Counted from the first letter of the stretch, positions 49,523 through 59,430 are shown. The stretch: 64,000 bases of DNA from CAVOOW01 sp963697675 (GCA_963697675.1 CAVOOW010000012.1:1-64000); one strand, 5' to 3'. Notes: a model not told the origin generated them from the letters alone. Translations and numbers: made by a program.

Positions 49523-50443
49523 TTACTCACCCTTCAGCTCTGTCTCGACGAACTCGCGCAGCCACGAGCTGAAGTCCGGCCCGAGATCGTCACGCTCGCT
49601 GGCCAACCGTACGACCGTCTTGAGGTAGTCGAGCCGGTCACCGGTGTCGTAGCGCCGCCCACGGAACACCACGCCGTGCACCGGACCGAGCTGCGCCGAC
49701 CCCGCCATCGCGCGCAAGGCGTCGGTGAGCTGGATCTCGCCGCCACGCCCCGGCGCGGTCTCGCGCAGCACGTCGAAAACGGCAGGCGAGAGCACGTAAC
49801 GGCCGATGATCGCCAGATCGCTCGGCGCCTCGTCGAGGCTCGGCTTCTCGATCAGGTCGTGCACACGCACGACGCCCTCCTCGTCGGTGGGCTCACTGGC
49901 CGCGCAACCGTAGAGGCTGATCTGCTCGTGCGGCACCTGCATCAGGGCGACGACACTGCCGCCCCGACGCGCCTGCACATCGAGCATCGTCGTGAGCAGC
50001 GGGTCGCGCTCGTCGATGAGGTCGTCGCCGAGCAGCACCGCGAAGCGCTCGTTGCCGACGTGACGCGCGGCACACAGCACCGCGTGTCCCAGCCCCTTGG
50101 GGTCGCCCTGCCGCGTGTAGTGCAGGTCCGCGATGACCGAGCTCTCCCGCACCCGCCGCAGGCGGTCCTCGTCACCCTTGGCCAAGAGCGAGGCCTCGAG
50201 CTCCCAGTTGCGGTCGAAGTGGTTCTCGAGCGTGTTCTTGTTCCGACCGGTCACCATCAGGACGTCGGTCAGCCCCGCCGCGACGGCCTCCTCGACGACG
50301 TACTGGATCGCCGGCTTGTCCACGACCGGCAGCATCTCCTTGGGCGTCGCCTTGGTCGCGGGCAGGAAACGGGTGCCGAGACCCGCCACTGGCACGACCG
50401 CCTTGGTCACGGAGTGAGTTGGGGAGGCTGCCACGCTCCGCAC
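49523..50443 (-). CDS. galU: UTP-glucose-1-phosphate uridylyltransferase
   Basis: It makes UDP-glucose from glucose-1-phosphate. The 306-residue protein reads AVVPVAGLGTRFLPATKATPKEMLPVVDKPAIQYVVEEAVAAGL, GLGHAVLCAARHVGNERFAVLLGDDLIDE and IEKPSLDEAPSDLAIIGRYVLSP, then GEIQLTDALRAMA and RYDTGDRLDYLKT. These are the full GalU motif set. Its product feeds the ugd enzyme encoded at 58.1 kb and glycan synthesis. It begins the galU-moeA-moaC-mogA-rimJ run, 27 bases downstream of the cyclase gene. Confidence 0.96.
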   Translation of the reverse strand: MRSVAASPTHSVTKAVVPVAGLGTRFLPATKATPKEMLPVVDKPAIQYVVEEAVAAGLTDVLMVTGRNKNTLENHFDRNWELEASLLAKGDEDRLRRVRESSVIADLHYTRQGDPKGLGHAVLCAARHVGNERFAVLLGDDLIDERDPLLTTMLDVQARRGGSVVALMQVPHEQISLYGCAASEPTDEEGVVRVHDLIEKPSLDEAPSDLAIIGRYVLSPAVFDVLRETAPGRGGEIQLTDALRAMAGSAQLGPVHGVVFRGRRYDTGDRLDYLKTVVRLASERDDLGPDFSSWLREFVETELKGE

Positions 50444-50470
50444 CCTAACGGGCAGGGCGCGCCGCGCCCG

Positions 50471-52450
50471 TCAGGAGCCGGGCATGTGCCAGCGGTCGCG
50501 GCCCTCACCCTTGGCCACGTAGAGCGCCTTGTCGGCTGCGCGCATCAGGGTTGCCGCGCTCGCGCCGTGATCAGGGAAGGCCGCGCCACCGACCGAGACG
50601 GTGATGCTCAGCGGCTCCTCGCCCTCGGCACGGAACGGGTCGCGGCGCACGGCGTCGCAGATGCGTTCCGCGAGCTGGGATGCACCCTCGACAGTTGTTT
50701 CGGGGAGTACGACGACAAACTCCTCGCCGCCGTAGCGGGCGAACGTGTCGACCTCGCGGATCTGCTCCATCACCCGATGCGCGAGCTCGCGCAGCACGGT
50801 GTCGCCGCGGGCGTGGCCGAAGCGGTCGTTGACCAGCTTGAAGTTGTCGAGGTCGAGCATCAGCACGGCGAGCGGGCGCTGGAATCGCGTCGACCGTTCG
50901 ATCTCGCGCGCCAGGCTCATCGACAGGTAGCGGAAGTTCCACAGGCCGGTGAGCCCGTCTGTCGTGGAGAGCCGGGTTGCCTCCTGGTGCAGCTGCACGT
51001 TGTCGATAGCGGTGCCTGCCTGCCGGGCGAGGGTGCGCAGCGCGCCCTCGTCGGACGCGTCGAACGTACGGCCGCCCTCGCGCCCGTACAGAGCAAGAAC
51101 CCCGATGACCTCACCCATGCTGCGCAGCGGTGTCGCCAGGATCTCGCCCTCGCCGGGCTCGGTGGCGACAGGCTCGAGCTCGGCCGGCCCGGAACCGAGG
51201 ACGCCGCGCACGCTCTCTCCCGTGGCGACGACGCGACCCAGAACGCCGGCGCCCGGCGTGATGCCCGTCGGCGCCGGCAGGCCGGCGGGTGAGAGCCCGC
51301 GATGGGCGATCATGCGCAGCTCGTCGGGGGCGCCCCAGAGCACGAGACCGGCGCGGCCCTGCAAGGTCACGACCGCGGTCTCGAGGACGACGTGTACGAG
51401 GCCGTCCAGGTCATGGGTGTTCATCAACGTGTCGCCGATGCGTTCGAGACTCTTCGCCAGGCCCTCCTGGCTCTGTTCCAGCTCGGACATGTTGCGCCGC
51501 AGCTCGGTCGTCACGCGGGTGAACGCCTCGCCCAACCGACCGGCCTCGCCCTGCGGCAGCTGTTCGACGATGGCGTCGAGGTCGCCGATGTCGCCTTCGG
51601 CGACGCTGTCAGCGACGCGCTCCGCGACCTCGGTCAGGTCCGCGAACGGCTTGCTGAGGCTGCGCGCGACGCTGGTGACCAGCAGGCCCGCGGCTACGGT
51701 GCCCGCGAGGAGGATCACCAGGGCCAGGCGCAACGTGTCACTGCTCAGGCTGGAGTTCTTCGCGCTGACGATGACCGTGTACGGAGCTCCCGATGAGGGT
51801 CCGCTCACCATCGCCACGCGGTCGCCCACGTGGACGAGCCGCTGCTCTGCGCGCACCGCCGTCGCGAGATCACGTGCGTCGCGCGCCGGGAGGCTGGACG
51901 CCACCACGGTCTCGCCACGGAGCAGGACTACATCGCTGCCGGCACCGGTGCCGCGCGCGAGCCTGTCGGCGAACGCGCGATCCACCGTCAGTGCCGCGAC
52001 GGCGCGATCCGCCCCCGCGGCACCACCCTCGATGTCCACCGACTCCGCCAGCGCCGGGCCGGAGCCCTGCGCGGATGTACATGACGACAGTTCGGCGGCC
52101 GGGCCTGCGCCGGCCGGCAGCGGGCCGACGGCTGCGACGACCGATCCGTCCGACCTGAGGACGGCCGCGTACGTGGCATAGCCGCCCTTGACTGCGTTCG
52201 CGACGGCCTCGGTCGGCGTGGCGACTCCTGACTCGAGGGCAACCGACCGGGCAGCCAGGCCGAGCATCTTGCAGTTGCCGGCGATCTCACTGCGCACGGC
52301 GCCGGCCGAGCCCTGGATGCGGTTCTCCAGCAGGTCACTGCCGACGTTGGGGACGGCGAACGCCAGCACCAGGGCACCCACCAGGAGAGGCACGAGGAAC
52401 AGAGCACCCAGCACGACGTACAGCCGAGTCCGCAGGCTCAACGCTGACAC
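50471..52450 (-). CDS. Membrane diguanylate cyclase with HAMP, GAF and GGDEF domains
   Basis: A protein of 659 residues from the GTG at 52450. A membrane helix (LYVVLGALFLVPLLVGALVLAF), an extracytoplasmic sensor (about 30-275, cache-like), a second helix (LRLALVILLAGTVAAGLLVTSV), a HAMP linker (SLSKPFADLTEVAERVADSVAEGDIGDL), a GAF domain (about 390-500) and the GGDEF domain follow in order. The last has LMLDLDNFKLVNDRFGHARGD, REVDTFARYGGEEF and the GGEEF active site near 574; an RxxD inhibitory site is present. It should form cyclic di-GMP in response to an outside signal. The open frame runs on to 54388 but is antisense to the antiporter gene. Confidence 0.9.
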   Translation of the reverse strand: MSALSLRTRLYVVLGALFLVPLLVGALVLAFAVPNVGSDLLENRIQGSAGAVRSEIAGNCKMLGLAARSVALESGVATPTEAVANAVKGGYATYAAVLRSDGSVVAAVGPLPAGAGPAAELSSCTSAQGSGPALAESVDIEGGAAGADRAVAALTVDRAFADRLARGTGAGSDVVLLRGETVVASSLPARDARDLATAVRAEQRLVHVGDRVAMVSGPSSGAPYTVIVSAKNSSLSSDTLRLALVILLAGTVAAGLLVTSVARSLSKPFADLTEVAERVADSVAEGDIGDLDAIVEQLPQGEAGRLGEAFTRVTTELRRNMSELEQSQEGLAKSLERIGDTLMNTHDLDGLVHVVLETAVVTLQGRAGLVLWGAPDELRMIAHRGLSPAGLPAPTGITPGAGVLGRVVATGESVRGVLGSGPAELEPVATEPGEGEILATPLRSMGEVIGVLALYGREGGRTFDASDEGALRTLARQAGTAIDNVQLHQEATRLSTTDGLTGLWNFRYLSMSLAREIERSTRFQRPLAVLMLDLDNFKLVNDRFGHARGDTVLRELAHRVMEQIREVDTFARYGGEEFVVVLPETTVEGASQLAERICDAVRRDPFRAEGEEPLSITVSVGGAAFPDHGASAATLMRAADKALYVAKGEGRDRWHMPGS

Positions 52451-52525
52451 CGCCCTCGTCCGCTCGCGCACGCCTGCGCATGTCTTGCTCGGCACAGACG
52501 CGGTTGCGGCTGCGATGCTGCTCCC

Positions 52526-53110
52526 GTGGCAGCGCCGTCGATCCCCACCAAGGCGGATCTGCGGGCGCGCGCGCTCGCCGCCCGGCTTGCCATGACGGCA
52601 GACGCGCGAGGCGAGGCCGCTACCGCGATCACCCAGGCAGTCCTGGACGTCCCGGAAGTCATCGCGGCTGGATGTGTCGCTGCATACCTGTCCTTCGGCA
52701 CGGAGCCTGCCACTCCACACCTTGTCGCGGAAATGCGATCGAGAGGCGTCCGGGTTCTTGTCCCCGTACTTCGCAGCGATCTCGACCTCGATTGGACAGA
52801 ATACGGTGATAAGACCGTAAATGCCCAGAACGCTGGTCGGTGGTCGACACCGGACGGGCCGTTGCTCGGGCTCGACGCGATCACCGGCGCCGACGTCGTG
52901 CTGGTCCCGGCGCTGGCGGTCGACGCGCGCGGGATGCGTCTCGGGCGCGGCGGGGGGTCCTACGACCGCGCGCTGACCCGGGTGCCTCCGACTCGTCCGG
53001 TGCTCGCCCTGCTGTACGACGGTGAGCGTCCCGCAGTCGTGCCTGCGGAGCCCCATGACCGCCCAGTGACCGGCGTCGTGACCCCTCGCGAGGTGCTCCG
53101 GTTCGCTTGA
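52526..53110 (+). CDS. 5-formyltetrahydrofolate cyclo-ligase
   Basis: A 194-residue enzyme that turns 5-formyl-THF back to 5,10-methenyl-THF using ATP. KADLRARALAARLAM at the start, the middle VAAYLSFGTEPATPHLVAEM and the end LVPALAVDARGMRLGRGGGSYDRAL (the ATP/folate loop GRGGGSYDR) are the family marks, followed by VVTPREVLRF. Start is GTG at 52526, which gives MAAPSIPTKADL. It is divergent from the diguanylate cyclase across 75 bases, the position it has beside galU in Mycobacterium. Confidence 0.93.
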   Translation: MAAPSIPTKADLRARALAARLAMTADARGEAATAITQAVLDVPEVIAAGCVAAYLSFGTEPATPHLVAEMRSRGVRVLVPVLRSDLDLDWTEYGDKTVNAQNAGRWSTPDGPLLGLDAITGADVVLVPALAVDARGMRLGRGGGSYDRALTRVPPTRPVLALLYDGERPAVVPAEPHDRPVTGVVTPREVLRFA

Positions 53111-53161
53111 GACCCCCGCGATCCGAAACGATGGGGACCAGTCGGCGGGAGGAACGGCACC

Positions 53162-54634
53162 GTGACGGTCCATCAGCTCGACGTGTTGCTCCTCGTGGGC
53201 GCTGTCGTGCTGCTCGTCGCCATCGCCGCGGTGCGGCTCTCGGTCGGCAGCGGCTTCCCCTCGCTGCTGCTCTACCTCGGCCTCGGTCTGCTGCTGGGCG
53301 AGAACGGGGTCGGCCGCCTCCACTTCGACAACCAGGAGATGGCCAAGGCACTCGGCTTCGCCGCCCTGGTCGTGATCCTCGCCGAAGGCGGACTGACCAC
53401 CCCGTGGGACAAGATCCGCCCGGTCATCCCCGCGGCGGCGGCGCTCGCGACCATCGGGACCGCGGTGTCCGTGCTCGTCACCGGCAGCGCCGCGCACCTG
53501 CTGCTCGACGTCGACTGGCGTGAGGCGATGCTCATCGGCGCCGTGCTGGCGCCGACCGACTCGGCGGCCATCTTCTCGGTGCTGCGTCGCGTGCCGCTGC
53601 CCTCCCGGATCGGCAGCCTGCTGGAGGCGGAGTCCGGCTTCAACGACGCGCCCGTCGTGATCCTCGTCATCACCCTGGCCGAGGCGCATGGCCGGCCCTG
53701 GTGGGAGCTCGCCGGCCTGCTCGTCTTCGAGCTGCTGGCCGGCGGTGCCATCGGAGCGGCCGTGGGGTGGCTGGGCGCCTGGGGGGTGCGGCGGATCGCG
53801 CTGCCGTCGTCCGGCCTGTACCCGTTGGCGGTGCTCGCACTGTGCGTGACGGCGTACGGCGCCGCGGCCGTCGTCCATGCGAGCGGGTTCCTCGCCGTCT
53901 ACCTGGCCGCGCTCTATCTCGGCAACGCCCGCCTGCCGCACCGGCCGGCGACGCGCGGCTTCATGGAGGGCATGGGCTGGCTGGCTCAGATCGGCCTGTT
54001 CGTCATGCTCGGCCTGCTGGCCACCCCGACGGAGCTGCGTGGCTCGATCCTGCCCGCCCTTGGCATCGGCCTGGTCCTGCTGCTGGTCGCCCGGCCGCTG
54101 GCCGTCCTGGCGTCGGTGTCGTGGCTCGGCCGGCCCCTGCCGGAGATCGCCCTGCTGTCCTGGGCGGGACTGCGCGGGGCGGTGCCGATCGTGCTGGCCA
54201 CCGTGCCCGCCGACGACGACATCTTCAACCTCGTGTTCGTACTCGTGATCGTCTACACCGTGGTCCAGGGGCCGACCCTGCCCTGGGTCGCGCGTCGGCT
54301 GGGCCTCCTGTCCGACGCGGAGGCGACGAGCCTGGACATCGAGTCCTCCCCGCTGCTGCGGCTGGACGCCGACCTGCTGCAGACCCACATCGACGAAGGG
54401 TCACGCCTGGCCGGCGTCGAGGTCTTCGAGCTGCGGCTGCCCGTGGGTGCCGCGATCACGCTCGTGGTGCGTGAGGGCAAGGCCTTCGTCCCGAAGGACA
54501 ACACCCCCCTGCGCGTCGGCGACGACCTCATCCTGGTGGCCGTCGAGTCGGTGCGCAGCGAGGTCGAGCAACGGCTGCGCGCGGTGTCCCGAGGCGGTCG
54601 GTTGGCTGGTTGGAAGACCCCGCGCCGCCGGTAG
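53162..54634 (+). CDS. Potassium/proton antiporter (CPA1, CvrA-like)
   Basis: A 490-residue transporter. The first 380 residues have about twelve membrane helices with the CPA core: GLLLGENGVGRLHFD, LAEGGLTTPWDKIRPVIPAAAALA and LAPTDSAAIFSVLRRVPLPSRIGSLLEAESGFNDAP (the ion-binding Asp in GFNDAP). The cytoplasmic C-terminus (about 400-475) is a RCK_C/TrkA_C ligand-binding domain (LRVGDDLILVAVESVRSEVEQRL), as in the YcgO/CvrA-type K+/H+ antiporters. This domain often binds a nucleotide such as c-di-AMP. GTG start at 53162 with GGAGGAACG ahead. Confidence 0.92.
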   Translation: MTVHQLDVLLLVGAVVLLVAIAAVRLSVGSGFPSLLLYLGLGLLLGENGVGRLHFDNQEMAKALGFAALVVILAEGGLTTPWDKIRPVIPAAAALATIGTAVSVLVTGSAAHLLLDVDWREAMLIGAVLAPTDSAAIFSVLRRVPLPSRIGSLLEAESGFNDAPVVILVITLAEAHGRPWWELAGLLVFELLAGGAIGAAVGWLGAWGVRRIALPSSGLYPLAVLALCVTAYGAAAVVHASGFLAVYLAALYLGNARLPHRPATRGFMEGMGWLAQIGLFVMLGLLATPTELRGSILPALGIGLVLLLVARPLAVLASVSWLGRPLPEIALLSWAGLRGAVPIVLATVPADDDIFNLVFVLVIVYTVVQGPTLPWVARRLGLLSDAEATSLDIESSPLLRLDADLLQTHIDEGSRLAGVEVFELRLPVGAAITLVVREGKAFVPKDNTPLRVGDDLILVAVESVRSEVEQRLRAVSRGGRLAGWKTPRRR

Positions 54635-54699
54635 GCTGACAGGTCACATCCCGGGATCCGACATCCCCGGCCGAGGCAGTGCGGGGAGGGCGAGCGTCC

Positions 54700-55173
54700 G
54701 TGCGACCACCCGACCGCGAGCCACCGCCCCGTCGCGGTGTGGCCGTCCGGCGGGTGCTGGCGGCCCTGATCGTCGCCCTGCTCGCCGCTCTCACCCCCGT
54801 GATGAGCGCGGCCCCGGCCGGTGCCGCCCGCGCGTCCGGACGAGCGATCTCGGCTCCAGCCACGACCGCCACCACGCACAGCACGTCGACAACCGGCCAG
54901 CAGAGCCGCCGCGGATTGCGAGCCGTCGGGCACCAGTCGCCGGGCACGGCTGGTCGTCGCGTCGCCGAGAAGGCAGGCGCGCTGCGGCCGGCCCACCGCC
55001 ACGGCGGCAGCACTGTCGTCCATCCGACCCGCCCCGCGAGCAGCTCCATCGACGCGACGGGGCCACCGTCGTCGTACCCCGTCACCACCGTCTCCTCGAG
55101 CCGGCAGCGCCTCGGCGGCTGCCACTATCCCGCGGCCGCCGGTCGCGCGCCTCCCAACTCCAGCGGCAGTTGA
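54700..55173 (+). CDS. Secreted Ser/Thr-rich protein of unknown function
   Basis: From the GTG at 54700, with GGGGAGGG 9 bases ahead, the protein is about 157 residues. Residues 18-45 (RRVLAALIVALLAALTPVMSAAPAGAA) are a signal peptide with an AAPAGA cleavage region. The mature part is low-complexity, rich in Ser, Thr, Ala, Pro and Arg, with a single Cys and no domain. Codon third positions are strongly G or C throughout, which argues for real coding. It lies between the antiporter and secDF. It may be a surface protein or a Pmt substrate; that is a guess. Confidence 0.55.
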   Translation: MRPPDREPPPRRGVAVRRVLAALIVALLAALTPVMSAAPAGAARASGRAISAPATTATTHSTSTTGQQSRRGLRAVGHQSPGTAGRRVAEKAGALRPAHRHGGSTVVHPTRPASSSIDATGPPSSYPVTTVSSSRQRLGGCHYPAAAGRAPPNSSGS

Positions 55174-55227
55174 CGACCCCGTCATCTCCGCGTCCGGGCG
55201 ACCGGGCGCCACCGCAGGAGGCTTTGC

Positions 55228-57634
55228 ATGTCCGCACGTGCAGTACGCGCGCTCGTCGCGCTCGCCGTTGTCGGCGCCAGCTTGTTCTTCGCCCTGACCA
55301 TCCCCGCCAAGCTCGGTCTCGACCTGCGTGGCGGCACCCAGATCGTCCTCGAGACCCATGACTCACCCACGATCAAAGCCAACAAGGAGTCGACCGACCG
55401 CGCGCTCGAGGTGCTGCGCCGCCGCGTCGACGCGCTCGGCGTCGCAGAACCGTCGATCACCCGCTCCGGAGATCGGCGGATCATCGTCGAGCTGCCCGGC
55501 CTGCAGGACCCGCGCGAGGCCGCCAAGGTCATCGGGCAGACCGCGGCGCTGACCTTCCACCCGGTGCTCGGCGTCGCCGAACCGACGGCGACTCCCAGCA
55601 GCGACCCCAGCGCCAGCCCGGGCTCGAGTGCGAGTGCACGTCCGGATCCCAGCGCGAGCTCGAGTCCCAGTTCCAGCTCCAGCTCCAGTTCCAGCTCCAG
55701 CGTCGCCGGCGGACACCGCCGCGGGTCGCGTCATCGACGACGAGGACGGTCAGCCGATCCGCATCGGCCCGGCCACCCTGACCGGCGAGGGCGTGAAGAA
55801 CGCGGCCGCCGAGGTCGACCCGCAGGGTCTCGGGCAGTGGAGCGTGTCGATCAACTTCGCCGGCAGCGGCGGCGACAAGTGGGCCGAGCTCACCGGCGAC
55901 GCGGCCTGTGCCGCCCCGGGCGACCCGAAGCGACGGGTCGCCATCGTGCTCGACGACCAGGTCATCTCCTCGCCACAGGTCAACCCGGAGGTCGCCTGCG
56001 ACGTCGGCATCGTCGGCGGCTCGACGCAGATCGTCGGCTCGTTCAGCACCGAGGAGGCCAAGGACCTCGCTGCACTGATCAAGGGCGGCGCCCTGCCGGT
56101 GCCCGTCGAGGTGATCGAGCAGCGGACCGTTGGCCCGACGCTCGGCGCCGCGGCCATCGACGCGAGCGCGAAGGCGGCCGTCATCGGCGTGGCCCTGACC
56201 GGGCTGTTCATCATCGTCGTCTACCGGCTGGTCGGTGCCCTCGCGACCGTCGCACTGGCTGCGTACGCCCTGCTGTCCTATGCCGCGCTGGTCGCACTCG
56301 GGGCAACGCTCACCCTGCCCGGCCTGGCCGGTTTCGTGCTCGCGATCGGCATGGCCGTCGACGCCAACGTGCTGGTGTTCGAACGGGCCCGAGAGGAGTA
56401 CGCCGCGCAGCAGCGAAAATCGCTGCGGGCCGCACTGACCACCGGCTTCGAGAAGGCCTGGACGGCGATCATCGACTCGAACGTCACGACGCTGCTCGCC
56501 GCTGGGCTGCTGTTCTTCCTCGCATCGGGCCCTGTTCGCGGCTTCGGTGTCACGCTCTCGATCGGCGTGCTCGCCTCGATGGTCTCGGCTCTGGTGATCA
56601 CGCGAGCGCTCGCCGACTGGGCGGTCAACCTGCCCGGCGTCATGCGTCGACCGCGCATCACCGGGCTCGACTCCATCGGTCGGGTCCGTGAGTGGCTGAC
56701 CCGGCGGAACCCCGACCTGATGAAGCGACGGGCGACGTGGCTAGGCGTTTCCGCGGCCGCTGCACTCCTGGCGCTGACCGGCATCGTGACGCGCGGGCTG
56801 GACTTCGGCGTCGAGTTCACCGGCGGGCGGCTCGTGGAGTACTCCACCAGTTCGCCGTTGTCGATCGACGACGCGCGAGACGTGGTCAGCGATGCGGGGT
56901 TCCCGCGCGCGATCGTGCAGACGTCGGGATCGGACGCGAACGGCGAGAACATCTCCGTACGTACCGCTGAGATGAACAACGACCAGGAGGCGGAGGTACG
57001 CGCGGCGCTGGCTGAGCAGGGCGGCGAGGTCACCAAGGTCCGCGACGAGCTGATCGGGCCGAGCCTCGGCGACGAGCTGCGCCAGAAAGCGTTGCTGGCG
57101 CTCGGGATTGCGTTGCTCGCCCAGTTGCTCTATCTCGCGGTGCGGTTCCGTTGGACGTTCGGTGGTGCGGCCGTGCTCGCGATGCTGCACGACGTCATCA
57201 TCGTCACGGGAGTGTTTGCGTGGCTCGGCAAGCCGATCGACGGTGTCTTCCTGGCCGCTCTTCTCACCGTCATCGGCTATTCCGTGAACGACTCGGTGGT
57301 GGTGTTCGACCGGGTGCGCGAGATGCGCTCGCTCGACCGGAAGTCACCGTTCGCGAAGGTCGCGAACAGCGCGGTCGTCCAGACACTGCCACGGACGGTC
57401 AACACGGGCATGGGCGCGGTGTTCATCCTCGCCACGCTGTTGTTCGTCGGCGGCGACTCGCTCGCCGACTTCGCGCTCGCCCTGTTGCTGGGTGTGGCTG
57501 TGGGCACCTATTCGTCGGTCTTCACGGCGACACCGCTCGCGGTGGTGTTCGACGCGCACTCGCCGCACACCCCGGCCCCGGCGCGGGTCCGGACGCGCAC
57601 GACGAACGCCCGCACCAGCGGAGCCGTCCGGTGA
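55228..57634 (+). pseudogene. secDF: Fused SecDF protein-export subunit, broken by one frameshift in a serine tract
   Basis: SecD and SecF pull exported proteins through SecYEG with the proton gradient. The first frame, from ATG 55228, has the helix VRALVALAVVGASLFFALTIPAKLGLDLRGGTQIVLE and the SecD P1 part up to ATALTFHPVLGVAEP, then a serine tract. The second frame goes on with PADTAAGRVIDDEDGQPIRIG, QVISSPQVNPE, the helix region with GFVLAIGMAVDANVLVFERAREE (SecD motif), and directly continues into SecF (RATWLGVSAAAALLALTG, LDFGVEFTGG, VIGYSVNDSVVVFDRVREM). One extra base near 55695-55705 restores an 801-residue SecDF. A fused form is less common than separate secD and secF in actinobacteria. 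As secDF is important for growth, a sequence error is likely. Confidence 0.9.
55652..55702 (+). repeat. Hexanucleotide simple repeat in secDF (Ser linker)
   Basis: Irregular tandem TCCAGC/TCCAGT units encode a run of serines (about 11 in a row) in the SecD extracytoplasmic linker. Codon third positions are G/C rich in the first frame as far as this run ends, and in the second frame right after it, so the frame change lies at its 3' edge. The unit is six bases, so gain or loss of whole units cannot shift the frame. Confidence 0.7.
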
Positions 57635-57660
57635 CCCGCCCCCTGACTGGCGACCTCGCG

Positions 57661-58077
57661 TTATTGCGGTGGCGGGAGGTGGTGACGCCGGTCGCGCCGC
57701 CAGATGTCGCGCAAGGCTGGCGGCACGAGAACGCTCCAGACGACCACACCGACGATGCCGAACGGCAGGTTGAGCAGGAACAGCGGATAGGGCAGGAAGA
57801 CGCAGAAGGTGAGGATCACCCTGCCCACCGGGCCGAAGGTCACCGAGCCTGCCCGCCAGCGCGACTCGCTGAACAGGTCGGCGGCCGGCTTCGGTGCGGC
57901 GGTGCGGAACTGCCCATCGGGACCGACAACGGGCGCACCCGCAGGTGCGAAGACTCCGGCAACGGGGACGGCGGGAGCGGCGGAGATCGGCTGGAGGCAC
58001 AGGCTGCACCAGAGGGCGCCCGGCAGAACGCTGGCGGCACAGCCCGGACACCGCGCGGTCGATGTGTCGGAGGCCAT
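57661..58077 (-). CDS. Zinc-ribbon protein with two C-terminal membrane helices
   Basis: A protein of 138 residues from ATG 58077 (a start at 58089 is open). The beginning ARCPGCAASVLPGALWCSLCLQP has two CxxC pairs forming a zinc ribbon. A Pro/Ala-rich linker leads to VGRVILTFCVFLPYPLFLLNLPFGIVGVVVWSVLVPPALRDIW, two helices or a re-entrant pair. No enzyme domain. Its stop faces that of secDF 26 bases away. Function unknown. Confidence 0.7.
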   Translation of the reverse strand: MASDTSTARCPGCAASVLPGALWCSLCLQPISAAPAVPVAGVFAPAGAPVVGPDGQFRTAAPKPAADLFSESRWRAGSVTFGPVGRVILTFCVFLPYPLFLLNLPFGIVGVVVWSVLVPPALRDIWRRDRRHHLPPPQ

Positions 58078-58137
58078 AGTCACCTTCATCGACAGCGACC
58101 GCCGCCGGGTTGACCCCGTCCGACCGCGCGGGTCGCG

Positions 58138-59430
58138 TCAGGGCGCGGCTGCGGGACGTCCCATGCCCTCGTAGACGAACCCTGCGGCGCGGGCTTTCTC
58201 CGGGTCGAGCAGGTTGCGTCCGTCGATGATCAGAGGGTTGGCCATCATGTCGCGGATCTCGGGTCGAGCCAGATCGGCGAGCTCCGGCCACTCGGTGACG
58301 ATGACCGCGGCATGGGCGCCCTCGACGGCTTCCTCGATCGTCGCGAACTGCTGTGCGGCCGGCAGCAGCTCGGCGGCGTCAGCGACCGGATCCCACGTGC
58401 GGACACCGGCACCTTCGGCGAGCAGGCGGGACGCGAGCACGAGGCTGGGTGCCTCACGCATGTCGTCCGTACCCGGCTTGAACGCCAGCCCGAGCAGCGC
58501 CACCTCCGTCTGCCGCAGGGCGCCGAGGTGCTTCTGCAGCTTGGCGATCACCCGGCGCTTCTGCAGCTCGTTGACCTCGATCACCGACGACAGCAGCTGG
58601 AAGTGATAGCCGGAGTTGCCGGCGAGCTGCTTGAGCGCCGAGATGTCCTTGGGGAAACACGACCCGCCGTAACCGATGCCGGCGTTGAGGAAATGCTGAC
58701 CGAGGCGATGGTCGAGACCCATCCCTTCGGCGACTGCCGTGACGTCGGCGCCCACGAGCTCGCACACGTTGGAGATCTCGTTGATGAAGCTGATGCGGGT
58801 CGAGAGGAAGGCGTTGGATGCCATCTTGATCATCTCGGCGGAGTTGACGTCGGTCCGCAGGATGGGGGCGTCCAGCCCCGCGTGCAGGCCGGCCACCGTC
58901 TCGGCGTCGGCCGGCACGGAGGAGCCCACGACGATCCGGTCGGGGTGCATGAAGTCGCGCAGCGCGGTGCCCTCGGCGAGGAACTCGGGGTTGGCGACGT
59001 AGCCCACGTTGGTCAGGCCGCGCGCGTCGAGCCTGGCCCGGACCTTCGCCCCGGTGCCCACGGGCACGGTCGACTTCATGACGAGCACGAGGCGACGGTC
59101 GAGGTGCGGCAACTCGTCGATCACGGTCCACACGGCGGACAGGTCGGCGTCGCCGGAGTAGGTGGGCGGCGTGCCGACCGCGACGTAGATGACGTCGGCG
59201 CCATCGACGGCCTCGCCGACATCGGTCGTGAACTCGAGCCGTTCGCTGTTGCGCGCGACCAGCTCCTCGAGGCCTGGTTCGTAGATCGGGATCTCGCCGT
59301 TGCGCAGCGCCTCGACACGGTCGGGCAGCACGTCACGGAGTACGACGTGGTGGCCGAGCTCGGCGAAACAGGCCCCCGAGACCAGGCCGACGTAACCGGC
59401 TCCGAACACTGCAATGCGGCGAATGCTCAC
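58138..59430 (-). CDS. ugd: UDP-glucose 6-dehydrogenase
   Basis: It oxidises UDP-glucose twice to UDP-glucuronate with NAD+. The 430-residue protein has IAVFGAGYVGLVSGACFAELGHHV (NAD site), VYVAVGTPPTYSGDADLS, STVPVGTGAKVRARL, NPEFLAEGTALRDFMHPDRIVVG, and the catalytic Cys motif GIGYGGSCFPKDISALKQLA, followed by LLGLAFKPGTDDMREAPS. These are diagnostic for the UDP-sugar dehydrogenase family and fit Ugd by length. With galU it provides a precursor for acidic polysaccharide. A MarR gene lies 42 bases upstream. Confidence 0.94.
   Translation of the reverse strand: MSIRRIAVFGAGYVGLVSGACFAELGHHVVLRDVLPDRVEALRNGEIPIYEPGLEELVARNSERLEFTTDVGEAVDGADVIYVAVGTPPTYSGDADLSAVWTVIDELPHLDRRLVLVMKSTVPVGTGAKVRARLDARGLTNVGYVANPEFLAEGTALRDFMHPDRIVVGSSVPADAETVAGLHAGLDAPILRTDVNSAEMIKMASNAFLSTRISFINEISNVCELVGADVTAVAEGMGLDHRLGQHFLNAGIGYGGSCFPKDISALKQLAGNSGYHFQLLSSVIEVNELQKRRVIAKLQKHLGALRQTEVALLGLAFKPGTDDMREAPSLVLASRLLAEGAGVRTWDPVADAAELLPAAQQFATIEEAVEGAHAAVIVTEWPELADLARPEIRDMMANPLIIDGRNLLDPEKARAAGFVYEGMGRPAAAP

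Noticed and set aside
49412..51292. A 626-codon open frame on the plus strand
   Set aside because: Antisense to galU and the cyclase; no motif and typical shadow composition.
50471..54388. A 1305-codon open frame containing the diguanylate cyclase
   Set aside because: The part beyond 52450 is antisense to the folate cyclo-ligase and antiporter genes, is rich in Gln, Arg and Asp as is usual for shadow frames in high-GC DNA, and the cyclase has a good GTG start at 52450.
55652..55702. Phase variation of secDF by repeat slippage
   Set aside because: The repeat unit has six bases, so changes in unit number cannot switch the reading frame.
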